Under the pieces are notes generated by a model. The model was not told where the DNA came from, did no database searches, and saw only the letters and a list, made by a program, of their open reading frames with translations. A stretch of 46,468 nucleotides of DNA from an uncultured Bacteriovoracaceae bacterium (lineage in GTDB: Bacteria > Bdellovibrionota > Bacteriovoracia > Bacteriovoracales > Bacteriovoracaceae), in NCBI GenBank assembly GCA_937923325.1, contig CAKZUQ010000024.1, positions 1 to 46,468 of the forward strand. Direction: 5' to 3'. Positions 1 to 8,551 of this stretch are shown piece after piece; position 1 is the first letter of the stretch; each line of letters opens with the position of its first letter. The position numbers and the translations under genes are program-made.

Positions 1-93
1 TTTTGGATTCTGATCGGGGTAAAGCTCCATTACAGCTTGTGCCATTAAATGAGCAGTTGAGTGTCTAAGAGTATCGAGTTCAATTTTTGCCAT
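1..93 (-). CDS. thrS: Threonyl-tRNA synthetase, N-terminal part (cut by window edge)
   Basis: Reading the minus strand from ATG at 93 gives MAKIELDTLRHSTAHLMAQA and onward. LRHSTAHLMAQAV followed by ELYP is the start of the ThrRS editing (N2) domain with its HxxxH metal/editing motif. ThrRS charges tRNA-Thr in the cytoplasm. An AGGA lies 7 bases before the ATG, and the frame upstream reaches a stop (TAA, 130-132) after 12 codons, so the TGS domain that normally precedes this point is absent. Only 31 codons lie in the window. The identification rests on this one motif, which is quite specific. Confidence 0.8.
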   Translation of the reverse strand, partial: MAKIELDTLRHSTAHLMAQAVMELYPDQNPK

Positions 94-306
94 TATTTTT
101 CCTAGTATTGAGGGGCATGATATTAAGCCTTAAATTTAACAGAGCTTAATCGCTTTATCAATGACTTAGAGGGTGAAGGGCAATCTATTAGTCTGTAAAC
201 TTTACTGAAGTCTTTCGTTTTGAATTGTCCAGTGCGTTGTTTTTCGGTATGTTCTTGGAGCTTAATTGGTTTTATTTGAAAACTGATATGTTTTGGGGGG
301 ATCTAT

Positions 307-1068
307 TTGAAAATTTTAAATTATGCTGTTGTGTTATGTGTGTTAAATATTAATTCTAGTTTTGCTATTCGAGGCGAAACTTCTAAAGTTTTTCCCAAAG
401 CATTAAATAAAAGCGTTGTTGCAATTTTAAAGAAAAGAGAAGTTGAGTTTACTCATACATGTACAGGAACAATATTGAACCAAAATACAATTTTGACTGC
501 TGCTCATTGTTTTGATGATAAAATTTTTAATTTAAAGATAGCTTATCAAAACAAGGAATACTCTGTTTCTAAGGTGAAGATTCACAGCGGATACAAAAGA
601 GAAGACATTATTGATCCTGATTGGGGTTATGTTTACGATATCAAGATTGAAAATGATATTGCTTTGATAGAAACAGTTGAAAATCTTCCCGCTGACTTTG
701 TTGATGTTGCAAGTCGAAATGCCGAAATTCAAAAAGATACGAAATTACTTATCTCTGGACTTGGACAGACTGCTAATATTTTTGGGATGGGAACTGGTGA
801 AGGAGTTTATCGAGTTTCAGCTGAAACATATGCTGATACTTTAAGTAATGACAGAATCATTATAGATGATGGACGAACTGGTGGGTGCCAAGGAGATAGT
901 GGAGGTCCTTTGTGGGCAAAAATTGATTCAAAGTGGCAACAAATAGCGATAACATCTCAAGGTGATTGTAATGTTCAAACTCAATTTGAAAGAATAAATT
1001 TAAAGAAAGTTTTCCAATCAAAGTATAAGGTTACTAACATAGATTATCTTCAAGATTCTAAGCATTAA
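307..1068 (+). CDS. Secreted trypsin-like serine protease (S1 family)
   Basis: Exported chymotrypsin-fold protease. Residues 1-20 form a signal peptide ending SSFA. The catalytic triad is visible: His67 in TAAHC, Asp117 in ENDIAL, Ser198 in GGCQGDSGGP. The Cys pair around His67 and the Cys next to Ser198 are as in classical S1 enzymes. The start is TTG at 307, preceded by a GGGGGG ribosome-binding site with about 5 bases of spacing; no ATG in frame would keep the signal peptide. The length of 253 aa is normal for a single S1 domain. Substrate unknown; in a predatory bacterium such enzymes may digest prey protein (inference). It overlaps the next gene by one base (TAATG). Confidence 0.92.
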   Translation: MKILNYAVVLCVLNINSSFAIRGETSKVFPKALNKSVVAILKKREVEFTHTCTGTILNQNTILTAAHCFDDKIFNLKIAYQNKEYSVSKVKIHSGYKREDIIDPDWGYVYDIKIENDIALIETVENLPADFVDVASRNAEIQKDTKLLISGLGQTANIFGMGTGEGVYRVSAETYADTLSNDRIIIDDGRTGGCQGDSGGPLWAKIDSKWQQIAITSQGDCNVQTQFERINLKKVFQSKYKVTNIDYLQDSKH

Positions 1069-1442
1069 TGCAAAAGTTATTAGACTTTAAAAAGAGTGGT
1101 GGACGACTAGAGTTATTTACTAATGATAAAGTCTTTCTAGTAAAGCCTAGTGGAATAATTAATCCAGTTCTTGTTAAAAAAGATTTAGAAATGGCCTATG
1201 AGTATGGATTAAAGCATCACAACTGGCTTTATGTCGTGGATACTACAAATGTTTTGTTTCCAAACCCGTTCAACCTTTTGTTTTTAAAAGAGATAAATAA
1301 GCTTCCAAATAGAGAAGCTTATTTTATTTATGCTCCATCAGTAATTGTCAGATTCTTGGCCAGAATTACAAATTTTATCATAAAGCCTGATAAGGTTATT
1401 AAAGATAGATCTAATTTTGAATATTGTTTAAACTCCTTTTAA
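1068..1442 (+). CDS. Small STAS/SpoIIAA-like protein of unknown function
   Basis: Its ATG overlaps the stop of the protease gene (TAATG), so the two are translationally coupled. The 124-aa product has no signal peptide. Its order of elements (xVVDTT-NVLFP, a helix with LKEINKLP, then IYAPSVIVRFLARI and KPDKVIKD) resembles the SpoIIAA/STAS-like fold in which a D-x-S/T loop is followed by a helix. This is a fold-level resemblance seen by eye, not a firm family call. It could equally be a lineage-specific protein that works with the protease. Confidence 0.6.
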   Translation: MQKLLDFKKSGGRLELFTNDKVFLVKPSGIINPVLVKKDLEMAYEYGLKHHNWLYVVDTTNVLFPNPFNLLFLKEINKLPNREAYFIYAPSVIVRFLARITNFIIKPDKVIKDRSNFEYCLNSF

Positions 1443-1790
1443 GATATTTGCATCAAATTCTAAATGTGTAATCATCTAAATTCTTTCAACTTTAATTCAC
1501 TTAAATTGATATTTTCAAATTTTAACCTAAATCAATTACTTAAAAACTTAATCTGCTATACAAGAAAATATAAGTATAAGCTCATTACCTATGGGGAGAT
1601 GTGTAAACTTTATGGATATTTATATTGAGGCTTAAACTTGAGTGTAAGACTTCTTACATGTAAGAAAAATGTACTATTTCTTGTTTAACTTATTGTTTTG
1701 TAAGGATTTTACTTTGAGTCATTGTTGATGTAAGTTGTGGTAAGTGTAAGATTAGGATTATCTTAAGAAATCTATAAAAAAGAGGGTATT
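1443..1790. other. 348-base spacer without a gene, regulatory
   Basis: No plausible coding frame is seen. The first half is featureless A+T-rich sequence. The second half holds five exact copies of TGTAAG and a 16-base perfect palindrome (separate entries), directed towards the TPR/winged-helix gene at 1791. Confidence 0.7.
1643..1750 (+). promoter_or_regulatory. TGTAAG array with a 16-bp palindrome (probable regulator-binding region)
   Basis: TGTAAG occurs at 1643-1648, 1659-1664, 1699-1704, 1729-1734 and 1745-1750, with a GGTAAG at 1739. The inverted form CTTACA sits at 1653-1658, making TTCTTACATGTAAGAA (1651-1666) a perfect 16-base palindrome. The first two and last two direct copies are each 16 bases apart. 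Such clusters usually bind a dimeric regulator; the adjacent winged-helix protein is a natural candidate for autoregulation (inference). Confidence 0.5.
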
Positions 1791-3050
1791 ATGGAAACAA
1801 TTGAGATTCAAAATCAGAAAGACTTTATGGCTATTTCATCTTTAGTGGATGGAACTGATAAAAGTTTTAATGTTAATTCTTTAAGTTCTGAACAGGAACA
1901 CGTTCTAGGACAAGCTTACTATAGACTTGCTAAGGTTTACTACGACAAGGCCGACCTCGATGCAGCTCAGGAAAATTTTGTAAAGGCCTTAGATATATGC
2001 ACTTACCCTAAAGATGCATTTCCTATACTAAAAATTTATGGATTCTTAATCAGAATACACACTCAGAAAATGGAAGATGATAAAGCAAGTGAGCTTATCG
2101 AAAACGCTCAAGCTTTAGTTGAAAAGTTTAGTCAAGACCTTCCAATATTAGGAGCAGAATTCTTTTATAATGTCGGAATGATATACACTTATAAAGGTGA
2201 CTTCACTAAGGCTTTAGAGAACTTTCAGCTTTCACATAAAAAAGCACAAATTGAAAATGAACCAGAGTTAATAGCAAAAGCAATATACTCAATGGCCAAT
2301 GCCACTTATCATAAAGAAAGATATGATGATGCTCTCGCCTTATTAGATCAATTAAAAGAACTACTTTGCATACTTTCAAAAGATTACTTAAAAGGTAGCA
2401 TGCATGTTCTTTATGGCCATATTTATAAAGATATAGCTAAATATTCTTTAGCGATAGAGCACTATGATAAAGGGTTAAACATTCTTGGTAAAAAGAACTG
2501 CTGGAATTTATTTGGAAGCATTCTTTTAGGTAAAGGTGTTACTTATAAAAAAATGGGTGAGTTTAAGCAGGCTTTAAATTTATTCAACTTAGGTAAGAGC
2601 TCAATTAGCCCTGAATTTAAAAAGTTAAAATCACTTTATGAAGATCAAGTTGCTGATGTTAATGACTCTTCAGTTGACCTTTATTTAGATAGACATAATA
2701 GAGTTATTCACGAAAAAACAATTGGTACTATCGATTTTAAACACAGATTTGTTTTACTTGAAATCTTATTTTTACTAGCAAAAACTCCTGGAAAATCTTT
2801 TGATAAAGACGATCTTAGCCAAATGATTTGGAAAGAAGAGTACAATCCATTAATTCACGACAAGTTGATCTATACAAGTATCTCTAGATTAAGAAAACTA
2901 ATTGAACCTAAAGGTGCAAGCAGAAAGTATATTCTCAGAGGTAAAGATGGTTACACTTTTAATCCTAGGGTTAATGCAAGATTTCATAGAGAAGAAGAGG
3001 TTTCTTCTAGAAAAATTATTGGAAATATCGAAATAAATACACCTGTTTAA
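1791..3050 (+). CDS. TPR-repeat protein with C-terminal OmpR-type winged-helix DNA-binding domain
   Basis: Residues about 35-275 carry five or six tetratricopeptide-like repeats (for example AYYRLAKVYYDKADLDAAQE, YNVGMIYTYKGDFTKALENF, VLYGHIYKDIAKYSLAIEHY). Residues about 296-396 match the transcriptional-regulatory-C winged helix: LLEILFLLAKTPGKSFDKDD, the recognition-helix region YTSISRLRKLIEP, and the final wing hairpin ILRGKDGYTFNP. There is no receiver domain, signal peptide or membrane segment, so it is a cytoplasmic regulator whose input probably comes through the TPRs. The start is ATG with AGAGGG upstream. Targets are unknown; the TGTAAG array just upstream suggests autoregulation. 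Confidence 0.8.
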   Translation: METIEIQNQKDFMAISSLVDGTDKSFNVNSLSSEQEHVLGQAYYRLAKVYYDKADLDAAQENFVKALDICTYPKDAFPILKIYGFLIRIHTQKMEDDKASELIENAQALVEKFSQDLPILGAEFFYNVGMIYTYKGDFTKALENFQLSHKKAQIENEPELIAKAIYSMANATYHKERYDDALALLDQLKELLCILSKDYLKGSMHVLYGHIYKDIAKYSLAIEHYDKGLNILGKKNCWNLFGSILLGKGVTYKKMGEFKQALNLFNLGKSSISPEFKKLKSLYEDQVADVNDSSVDLYLDRHNRVIHEKTIGTIDFKHRFVLLEILFLLAKTPGKSFDKDDLSQMIWKEEYNPLIHDKLIYTSISRLRKLIEPKGASRKYILRGKDGYTFNPRVNARFHREEEVSSRKIIGNIEINTPV

Positions 3051-3056
3051 TATTTT

Positions 3057-3521
3057 ATGCAGGTACGCTACACAAGGAGTTGTGAAAATATCAGCTCCTT
3101 GATAACTTTTTCTAAAACTCATTTTTTATTATCCTGGAATCAATCCCAAATAGAAGATCAAATAAACGATAAAAATAGCATTAACTCTTTCGCTTATCTC
3201 AATGATAAGCTAGTTGGTTATATTTTTTTTAACTTAAATAAATTCAGTAACCAGTCTCATTTGTATCAAATTTGTGTGGATCCTAACCTAAGGTCAAGCG
3301 GAATTGGGCAAAAACTTGTGAAGGAGTCGATCACTGCTATGCAAGATTTTTGTGACTCCGTTTATCTAGAAGTGGAGACTGGTAATGTCAGGGCAATAGA
3401 TTTTTATACTAAATTAGGCTTTGAAAAACTCAATAAAATCAGCTCATTTTATTCAAATGGAAGTGATGCTTACGCGATGCATGTTTTGCTATCAGAGCTT
3501 GCCAAAGAACTAAAAAGTTGA
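3057..3521 (+). CDS. GNAT-family N-acetyltransferase, RimI-like
   Basis: A single GNAT domain. Motif A is clear at the centre: LYQICVDPNLRSSGIGQKL, in which RSSGIG is the acetyl-CoA pyrophosphate loop. The following VYLEVETGNVRAIDFYTKLG segment is the pattern seen in RimI-like enzymes that acetylate protein N-termini, including ribosomal protein S18. It starts 7 bases after the winged-helix gene, so the two are probably cotranscribed. The terminator at 3558 closes this unit. The acetylated substrate cannot be read from sequence; RimI itself is possible but not proven. Confidence 0.8.
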   Translation: MQVRYTRSCENISSLITFSKTHFLLSWNQSQIEDQINDKNSINSFAYLNDKLVGYIFFNLNKFSNQSHLYQICVDPNLRSSGIGQKLVKESITAMQDFCDSVYLEVETGNVRAIDFYTKLGFEKLNKISSFYSNGSDAYAMHVLLSELAKELKS

Positions 3522-3557
3522 TAATAATTAGACCTACGTTAATTTAGAGTGGTTATT

Positions 3558-3592
3558 GGGGTGGATTTTTTTGAGAATCACCCTTTTTTTTT
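3558..3592 (+). terminator. Terminator/attenuator-like hairpin just before rimP
   Basis: GGGTG-G-ATT (from 3559) pairs with AATCACCC (3576-3583), with one bulged G, and is followed by nine or more T. It ends 11 bases before the rimP ATG. It may end the upstream GNAT transcript or act as an attenuator in the rimP leader. A weak promoter-like pair (TTGATA at 3518, TAATTT at 3540) lies upstream. Confidence 0.65.
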
Positions 3593-3602
3593 GTGAAAAT
3601 AT

Positions 3603-4109
3603 ATGGAATTAGTAAAAAAACGTTCAGGTTTAGAAGAAAAGTTTTATAACTTAGTGACTGAAGTAATACCGACTACAGGTTTAGAACTTTACGAAATGAC
3701 TTATAACCCTTCAAACTCAACTCTTGTTGTTTTTATTATTGATCCAAAAACAAACACTGCTGTTATTGAAGATTGTGTTAAGGTTGATAGGGCCTTTAGT
3801 GAACCCTTCGAAGAACTAAGCTGGATTCCTGAGAATATAAGATTAGAAGTATCTTCTCCGGGAATGTACAGGAAATTATATGGTTTAAAGCACTTTGAGA
3901 GCGCTTTAGATCAAAGAATAAGTGTAACTTTAGGTAAAAAAGCAGTACTAGATGATAGTTTACCAAAAAGCATTTTAAGTATGAACCCACTTATAGGTTT
4001 ATTAGAAGAAGTAAAAGAAGATAAAGAAATAGTATTAAATATAGAAGATAGCCAGGTAACAATTAGTTTTGAAGATATTAAAAAAGCTAATCTTGAGCCA
4101 GAGCTATAA
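3603..4109 (+). CDS. rimP: Ribosome maturation factor RimP
   Basis: RimP helps assemble the 30S subunit, especially the head around S12 and S19. The 168-aa protein shows the family pattern: an N-terminal alpha/beta domain (LELYEMTYNPSNSTLVVFII), the central IEDCVKVDRAF helix, and the hallmark IRLEVSSPGMYRKL, followed by the SH3-like C-terminal domain. It is first in the classic order rimP-nusA-infB-rbfA-truB. No Shine-Dalgarno is visible between the leader hairpin's U-tract and the ATG, which is unusual for a first gene. Confidence 0.95.
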   Translation: MELVKKRSGLEEKFYNLVTEVIPTTGLELYEMTYNPSNSTLVVFIIDPKTNTAVIEDCVKVDRAFSEPFEELSWIPENIRLEVSSPGMYRKLYGLKHFESALDQRISVTLGKKAVLDDSLPKSILSMNPLIGLLEEVKEDKEIVLNIEDSQVTISFEDIKKANLEPEL

Positions 4110-4127
4110 ACTTTAGGAGATTTTAAA

Positions 4128-5537
4128 GTGAACTTTTCAGAAATTTCAAAAATGATTGAACTCTTAGGTAAAGATAGAGGAATAAAAAAAGAAATAGTTG
4201 TTGCAGCTATAGAACAAGCTTTCTTAGTTACAGCAAGAAAAAAATTCGGAATCCAAGGTGAATTCGAAGCTAGATATAATGAAGAAGATTCAGAAATTGA
4301 AATTTATCAATATAAAACAGTTGTTGCTGAAGTTAAAGACAGTATCACAGATATTGACCATGAATCTGCAAAAGAGCTTGATGAAGACTGTGAAATGGGA
4401 GACCAATTAGGTATTAGAATTGAAGATCCAAAATTTTCAAGAGTTGATATTCAAACAGCGAAGCAAATTATCTTTCAAAAAGTTAGAGATGCTGAAAGAG
4501 AAATTCTCTTTGCTGAATTTAAACATAGAGAAGATGAATTAATCACTGGTATCGTTAGAAGATACGAAAGAGGAAATGTTATTGTTGACCTTGGTAAGGC
4601 AGATGCTGTTTTATCTAGAAGAGAAATCATTTATGGTGAACAATTTAACACTGGTGATAGAGTACAAGCGTACTTATCTGAAGTTGTAATGACTAACAGA
4701 GGTCCTGAAATTAGACTATCAAGAACTTCTCCAATGTTCTTAGTTAAGCTATTCGAAATTGAAGTACCAGAAATTCAAGATGGAACAATTGAAATTAAAG
4801 CAGCAGCTAGAGAGCCTGGACACAGAGCTAAAATAGCTGTCTATACATCTGACAGAGATATTGATCCTGTTGGGGCATGTGTAGGAATGAAAGGTTCGAG
4901 AGTACAAAATATCGTTAACGAGCTTCAAGGTGAGAAAATTGACATCGTAAAATGGCACCCAGAAGTAGATGTATTTGTTAAAAATGCATTAGCTCCAGCG
5001 GATATTTCTTCTATCAGTTTAAATCATGATGAAAGACTTATCGATGTAATTGTTGAAGAAGATCAATTGTCTTTAGCTATCGGTAGAAGAGGTCAAAATG
5101 TTAGACTTGCAGCGATGTTAAGTGGTTGGAAAGTTAATATTATCTCTAAATCTAAACTTCAAGAGCAAGTTAAACAATCAGTTGAAAACTTATTACAAAT
5201 TGATGGTGTTAACGACGCTCATGCACATATTTTAGTTCAATCTGGAGTAATGTCTATCATCGACTTAAGTGCAAGTGAGCCAGCTCTCATTCAGAAACTG
5301 ATTAGTTGTGATGAGAGTGAAGCAAAAGATTTAATTTCTAAAGCATCACTAGCGATTGAAAATGAAGATATAGCAAACGAGCCTGAAGAAGATGAAATTA
5401 TTTCAGCTTCAGCGGTTCCTAGTCAGAGAATGGGAATGATTAAAGATTCTACAAATACTGGTGAGGAAGACGATGATAAGTTCTCAGATGCAGAAAAAAG
5501 ATTAAGAGAAGAATTAGCAGCATTTAAATTAAAATAA
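4128..5537 (+). CDS. nusA: Transcription termination/antitermination factor NusA
   Basis: NusA binds RNA polymerase and RNA, modulating pausing, termination and rRNA antitermination. The N-terminal polymerase-binding domain covers residues 1-130. An S1 domain follows at about 135-200 (ITGIVRRYERGNVIVDLGKA). KH1 lies at about 230-288 with the GMKG loop, and KH2 at about 300-345 with IGRRGQN. A helical C-terminal region follows (345-420), then an acidic tail. The start is GTG at 4128 behind AGGAG. It sits 18 bases after rimP. The boxA in the rRNA leader at the window's far end is the kind of site the Nus complex recognises. Confidence 0.97.
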   Translation: MNFSEISKMIELLGKDRGIKKEIVVAAIEQAFLVTARKKFGIQGEFEARYNEEDSEIEIYQYKTVVAEVKDSITDIDHESAKELDEDCEMGDQLGIRIEDPKFSRVDIQTAKQIIFQKVRDAEREILFAEFKHREDELITGIVRRYERGNVIVDLGKADAVLSRREIIYGEQFNTGDRVQAYLSEVVMTNRGPEIRLSRTSPMFLVKLFEIEVPEIQDGTIEIKAAAREPGHRAKIAVYTSDRDIDPVGACVGMKGSRVQNIVNELQGEKIDIVKWHPEVDVFVKNALAPADISSISLNHDERLIDVIVEEDQLSLAIGRRGQNVRLAAMLSGWKVNIISKSKLQEQVKQSVENLLQIDGVNDAHAHILVQSGVMSIIDLSASEPALIQKLISCDESEAKDLISKASLAIENEDIANEPEEDEIISASAVPSQRMGMIKDSTNTGEEDDDKFSDAEKRLREELAAFKLK

Positions 5538-5564
5538 ACTCAATTAAGAGTTTGAGGTAGAAGA

Positions 5565-8189
5565 ATGGCAAAGAAAGTTTATGAACTGGCCAGTGAAATG
5601 GGTATCGGAGCAATTGACTTAGTTGAAAAACTAAAAGGCTTGGGATTTGATGTAAAGAATCACATGGTTTCTTTAGATGACGATACAGTTACTAAGGCTA
5701 TGGCCGAGTTAGCACCAAAACCTGAAGTAGCGACTAAGAAAAAAGTTACTAAGAAAAAAGTAGCTAAAAAAGCTACAGCTAAAAAGAAAGTAATTAAGAA
5801 AGGTGCAACACCCAAGGCATCAAAAGTTATTGAAGAAGTCAAAGCAGAGGCAAAAGAGGAAGCTCCTAAGAAGGTTATTGTTAAAAAGAAAACAGTGACT
5901 CGAAAAAAAGTTGCTCCTGCAGAAGAGCCAAAAGAGTTGTATAAAGAAGAGGCTCCTAGAGGTCTTCAAGTTGTTTCTCAAGCTCCAGTAAAAAAAGAGC
6001 CAGTTGTTGAAGTAAAAGAAGAGCCTGCAGTTGCTGTAGATAAAACTCCTAAGGTTGAAGTCTTCAAAGAGAAAATGCACTCATTTACACCAGTCTTTAC
6101 TCCTGAGAAAACCGAAAAGAAAGATACTCCCGCTGAAAAAAATAGTAGTGGATACAGATCTTCTGCTCCTGCTTATGATTCTGCAAATAAGCCATCTGCA
6201 GACTCTGATAATAAGAAGAGAATGGGATCACTTGCTGCTATAGTATCTAAAAAAGGTGGTGCTAAAAAAGATGTTGGCGTAATTAGGGCAGAAGAAGGAA
6301 TGAAGTTAGCGACAAATGTAATTGGTCGCCAAGTTTATACTCCTGTTAAAAGAAAGAAAGTATACGTTGGAGCAACTAAGAAAACTGAAATAACTGAAGT
6401 TAAGGACTCTAAAAGAGTTGTTGAGGTATTTGGAATTGTTTCTGCTTCTGAGTTAGCTCAAAAACTATCAGTTAAGTTTGATGAGTTTCAAAACAAAGCC
6501 TTAGACCTTGAGTTATTAGTTTCTAAAGAAGATAAAATTGGAGTTAAACTAGCTAGTAAGCTAGCAGCTCTTTATGATTATAGAGTTGAAGATAAAGCAT
6601 TTGATGAAGCAGCTTTTATAGGTGAAGAGGTAAAAGAAGATAAATCTCACTTACCTTTAAGAAACCCAATTATTACAGTTATGGGACATGTCGATCACGG
6701 TAAAACAACTTTATTAGATACTATTAGAAAAGCTAAAGTGACTACAGGCGAAGCTGGTGGGATTACTCAGCATATTGGTTCTTATTCAGTTAAAGTTAAA
6801 GACTCTACTTTAACTTTCTTAGATACTCCTGGACATGCTGCCTTTGGAGCAATGAGACAAAGGGGAGCAGATGTAACTGACATTGTTATTTTAGTTGTTG
6901 CCTCTGATGACGGTGTAATGCCTCAAACAAAAGAATCAATTAAGTATGCTAGAAAAGCTGGTTCACCAATTATTGTAGCAATCAATAAGATGGATAAAGA
7001 AGGTGCAAACCCTGAAAGAATTAAGCAAGAACTTACTGAGTTTGAATTAGTTTCTGAAGATTGGGGGGGAGATACTATGTTTGTTCCAATCTCTGCTTTA
7101 AATAATGAAGGTATTGATGAGCTTTTAGAAGCAATTAAACTTCAAGCAGAAATGATGGAACTAAGAGAAGATCCTAAAGGGAAAGCTGAAGGAATTGTTA
7201 TAGAGTCTCGTATTGAAACAGGAAGAGGTCCTGTGGCAACAGTTCTTGTTCAAAAAGGAACTTTAAAGAAAGGTGATGCAATTGTTTGTGGTGAAAGTTA
7301 TGGACGTGCAAGAAGTTTAATGGATGATTCTGGAAAGAATGTTCAAAAAGCCGGTCCTTCTATACCTGTTCAAATTTTAGGTTTTGACTCTGTTCCAAGC
7401 CCAGGGGACACTTTAAATATTGTAAAGAATGAAAGAGAAGCTAAAAAGATTGTTGAAAACAGAGTAACAGAGAGAAAGAAATTAGAAGCTATTAAAGAAG
7501 CACCTCAAGTTGCATCTTTAGAAGATTTCTTTGGAGATATGGGATCAACGACAGAAAAGAAAATACTTAACCTTGTTATTAGATCAGACGTTCAAGGTTC
7601 TTATGAAGCAATTAAAGATGCACTAAGCTCATTAGGTAATGATGAAGTTGGTGTTGATATACTTATTGGTGGAGTTGGAGCAATAACAGATAACGATGTT
7701 ATGATGGCCGCAAACGCAGAAGGATTTATCTTAGGTTTCAATATGAGACCAGTGACTTCTGCAAGAAAGCTATCTGAACAAAAGGGTATTGAAATTAGAA
7801 CATACTCTGTTATCTATGAACTTATAAATGATATTACACTAGCTCTTGAAGGTATGCTTGAAACTGAGAAGATTGAGAAATACATCGGTAGAGCTGAGGT
7901 TAGAGAGACATTCAATGTTCCTAAAGTTGGTACAATTGCTGGTTGTGCTGTTATTGATGGAAAAATTGAAAGAGGATGTAACATTAGAGTTCTTAGAGAA
8001 GGTAAAATTCTTCACGACGGAAAACTTCAAACTCTTAAAAGATTTAAGGATGAAGTCAAAGAAGTTGGTAATGGATATGAGTGTGGTATGGCACTTGAAA
8101 ACTTTAATGATGTTAAAGGAAGCGATATAATTGAAGCTTATATTCTTGAAGAAAAAGCTAGAAAACTAGAGAGTTCTGAAGGTTACTAA
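5565..8189 (+). CDS. infB: Translation initiation factor IF-2
   Basis: IF-2 is the GTPase that brings fMet-tRNA to the 30S subunit and promotes subunit joining. The short N-terminal IF2N domain (residues 1-50, [20 protein letters not shown]) is followed by a long low-complexity Lys/Ala/Glu/Pro linker to about residue 220. The G domain shows G1 GHVDHGKTT (374-382), G3 DTPGH and G4 NKMD. Domains II to IV follow, with the C-terminal VGTIAGC fMet-tRNA-binding region. The length of 874 aa is ordinary for long IF-2. Its stop overlaps the rbfA start (TAATG). Confidence 0.98.
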   Translation: MAKKVYELASEMGIGAIDLVEKLKGLGFDVKNHMVSLDDDTVTKAMAELAPKPEVATKKKVTKKKVAKKATAKKKVIKKGATPKASKVIEEVKAEAKEEAPKKVIVKKKTVTRKKVAPAEEPKELYKEEAPRGLQVVSQAPVKKEPVVEVKEEPAVAVDKTPKVEVFKEKMHSFTPVFTPEKTEKKDTPAEKNSSGYRSSAPAYDSANKPSADSDNKKRMGSLAAIVSKKGGAKKDVGVIRAEEGMKLATNVIGRQVYTPVKRKKVYVGATKKTEITEVKDSKRVVEVFGIVSASELAQKLSVKFDEFQNKALDLELLVSKEDKIGVKLASKLAALYDYRVEDKAFDEAAFIGEEVKEDKSHLPLRNPIITVMGHVDHGKTTLLDTIRKAKVTTGEAGGITQHIGSYSVKVKDSTLTFLDTPGHAAFGAMRQRGADVTDIVILVVASDDGVMPQTKESIKYARKAGSPIIVAINKMDKEGANPERIKQELTEFELVSEDWGGDTMFVPISALNNEGIDELLEAIKLQAEMMELREDPKGKAEGIVIESRIETGRGPVATVLVQKGTLKKGDAIVCGESYGRARSLMDDSGKNVQKAGPSIPVQILGFDSVPSPGDTLNIVKNEREAKKIVENRVTERKKLEAIKEAPQVASLEDFFGDMGSTTEKKILNLVIRSDVQGSYEAIKDALSSLGNDEVGVDILIGGVGAITDNDVMMAANAEGFILGFNMRPVTSARKLSEQKGIEIRTYSVIYELINDITLALEGMLETEKIEKYIGRAEVRETFNVPKVGTIAGCAVIDGKIERGCNIRVLREGKILHDGKLQTLKRFKDEVKEVGNGYECGMALENFNDVKGSDIIEAYILEEKARKLESSEGY

Positions 8190-8551
8190 TGTCTAGACAA
8201 AAGAAGTCGGGAGCACCTAGCTCTAAGGATACTTATCAAGAAAGAATTAGAAATGAGTTAAACTTGATATTAAGACGTGAGGTTGCCGACCCACGTCTTA
8301 CTTTAGCAAGTATAACTAAAGTTGAATTAAATCCTGATTTTAGTGTAGCTAAGGTTTATTGGGATACTTACGACTCTAATAATAGAGGGGATATTAAAAA
8401 AGCCTTCGATGGTATTGATGGTAGACTTAGAACTCTTTTGGCCAAAAATGTTAAATTTAGACACACTCCAGTTCTTACATTTTTATACGACTCTCAATTT
8501 GAAGATGAAATGAAAATAACTCAACTTTTAAATGAAGAGCGAAATAAGTAA
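8189..8551 (+). CDS. rbfA: 30S ribosome-binding factor RbfA
   Basis: RbfA is a small KH-like protein that binds immature 30S subunits and helps mature the 5' end of 16S rRNA. The 120-aa product shows the family features RIRNELNLILRREVADPRLT and VELNPDFSVAKVYWD, and the C-terminal RHTPVLTFLYD. It overlaps infB by one base and truB by 20 bases, so translation of the three is tightly coupled. The position between infB and truB is the standard one. Confidence 0.96.
   Translation: MSRQKKSGAPSSKDTYQERIRNELNLILRREVADPRLTLASITKVELNPDFSVAKVYWDTYDSNNRGDIKKAFDGIDGRLRTLLAKNVKFRHTPVLTFLYDSQFEDEMKITQLLNEERNK

Noticed and set aside
5660..6243. Several open frames inside the linker of infB
   Set aside because: They come from the Lys/Glu/Ala-rich low-complexity linker of IF-2 and have no ribosome-binding sites or family features.
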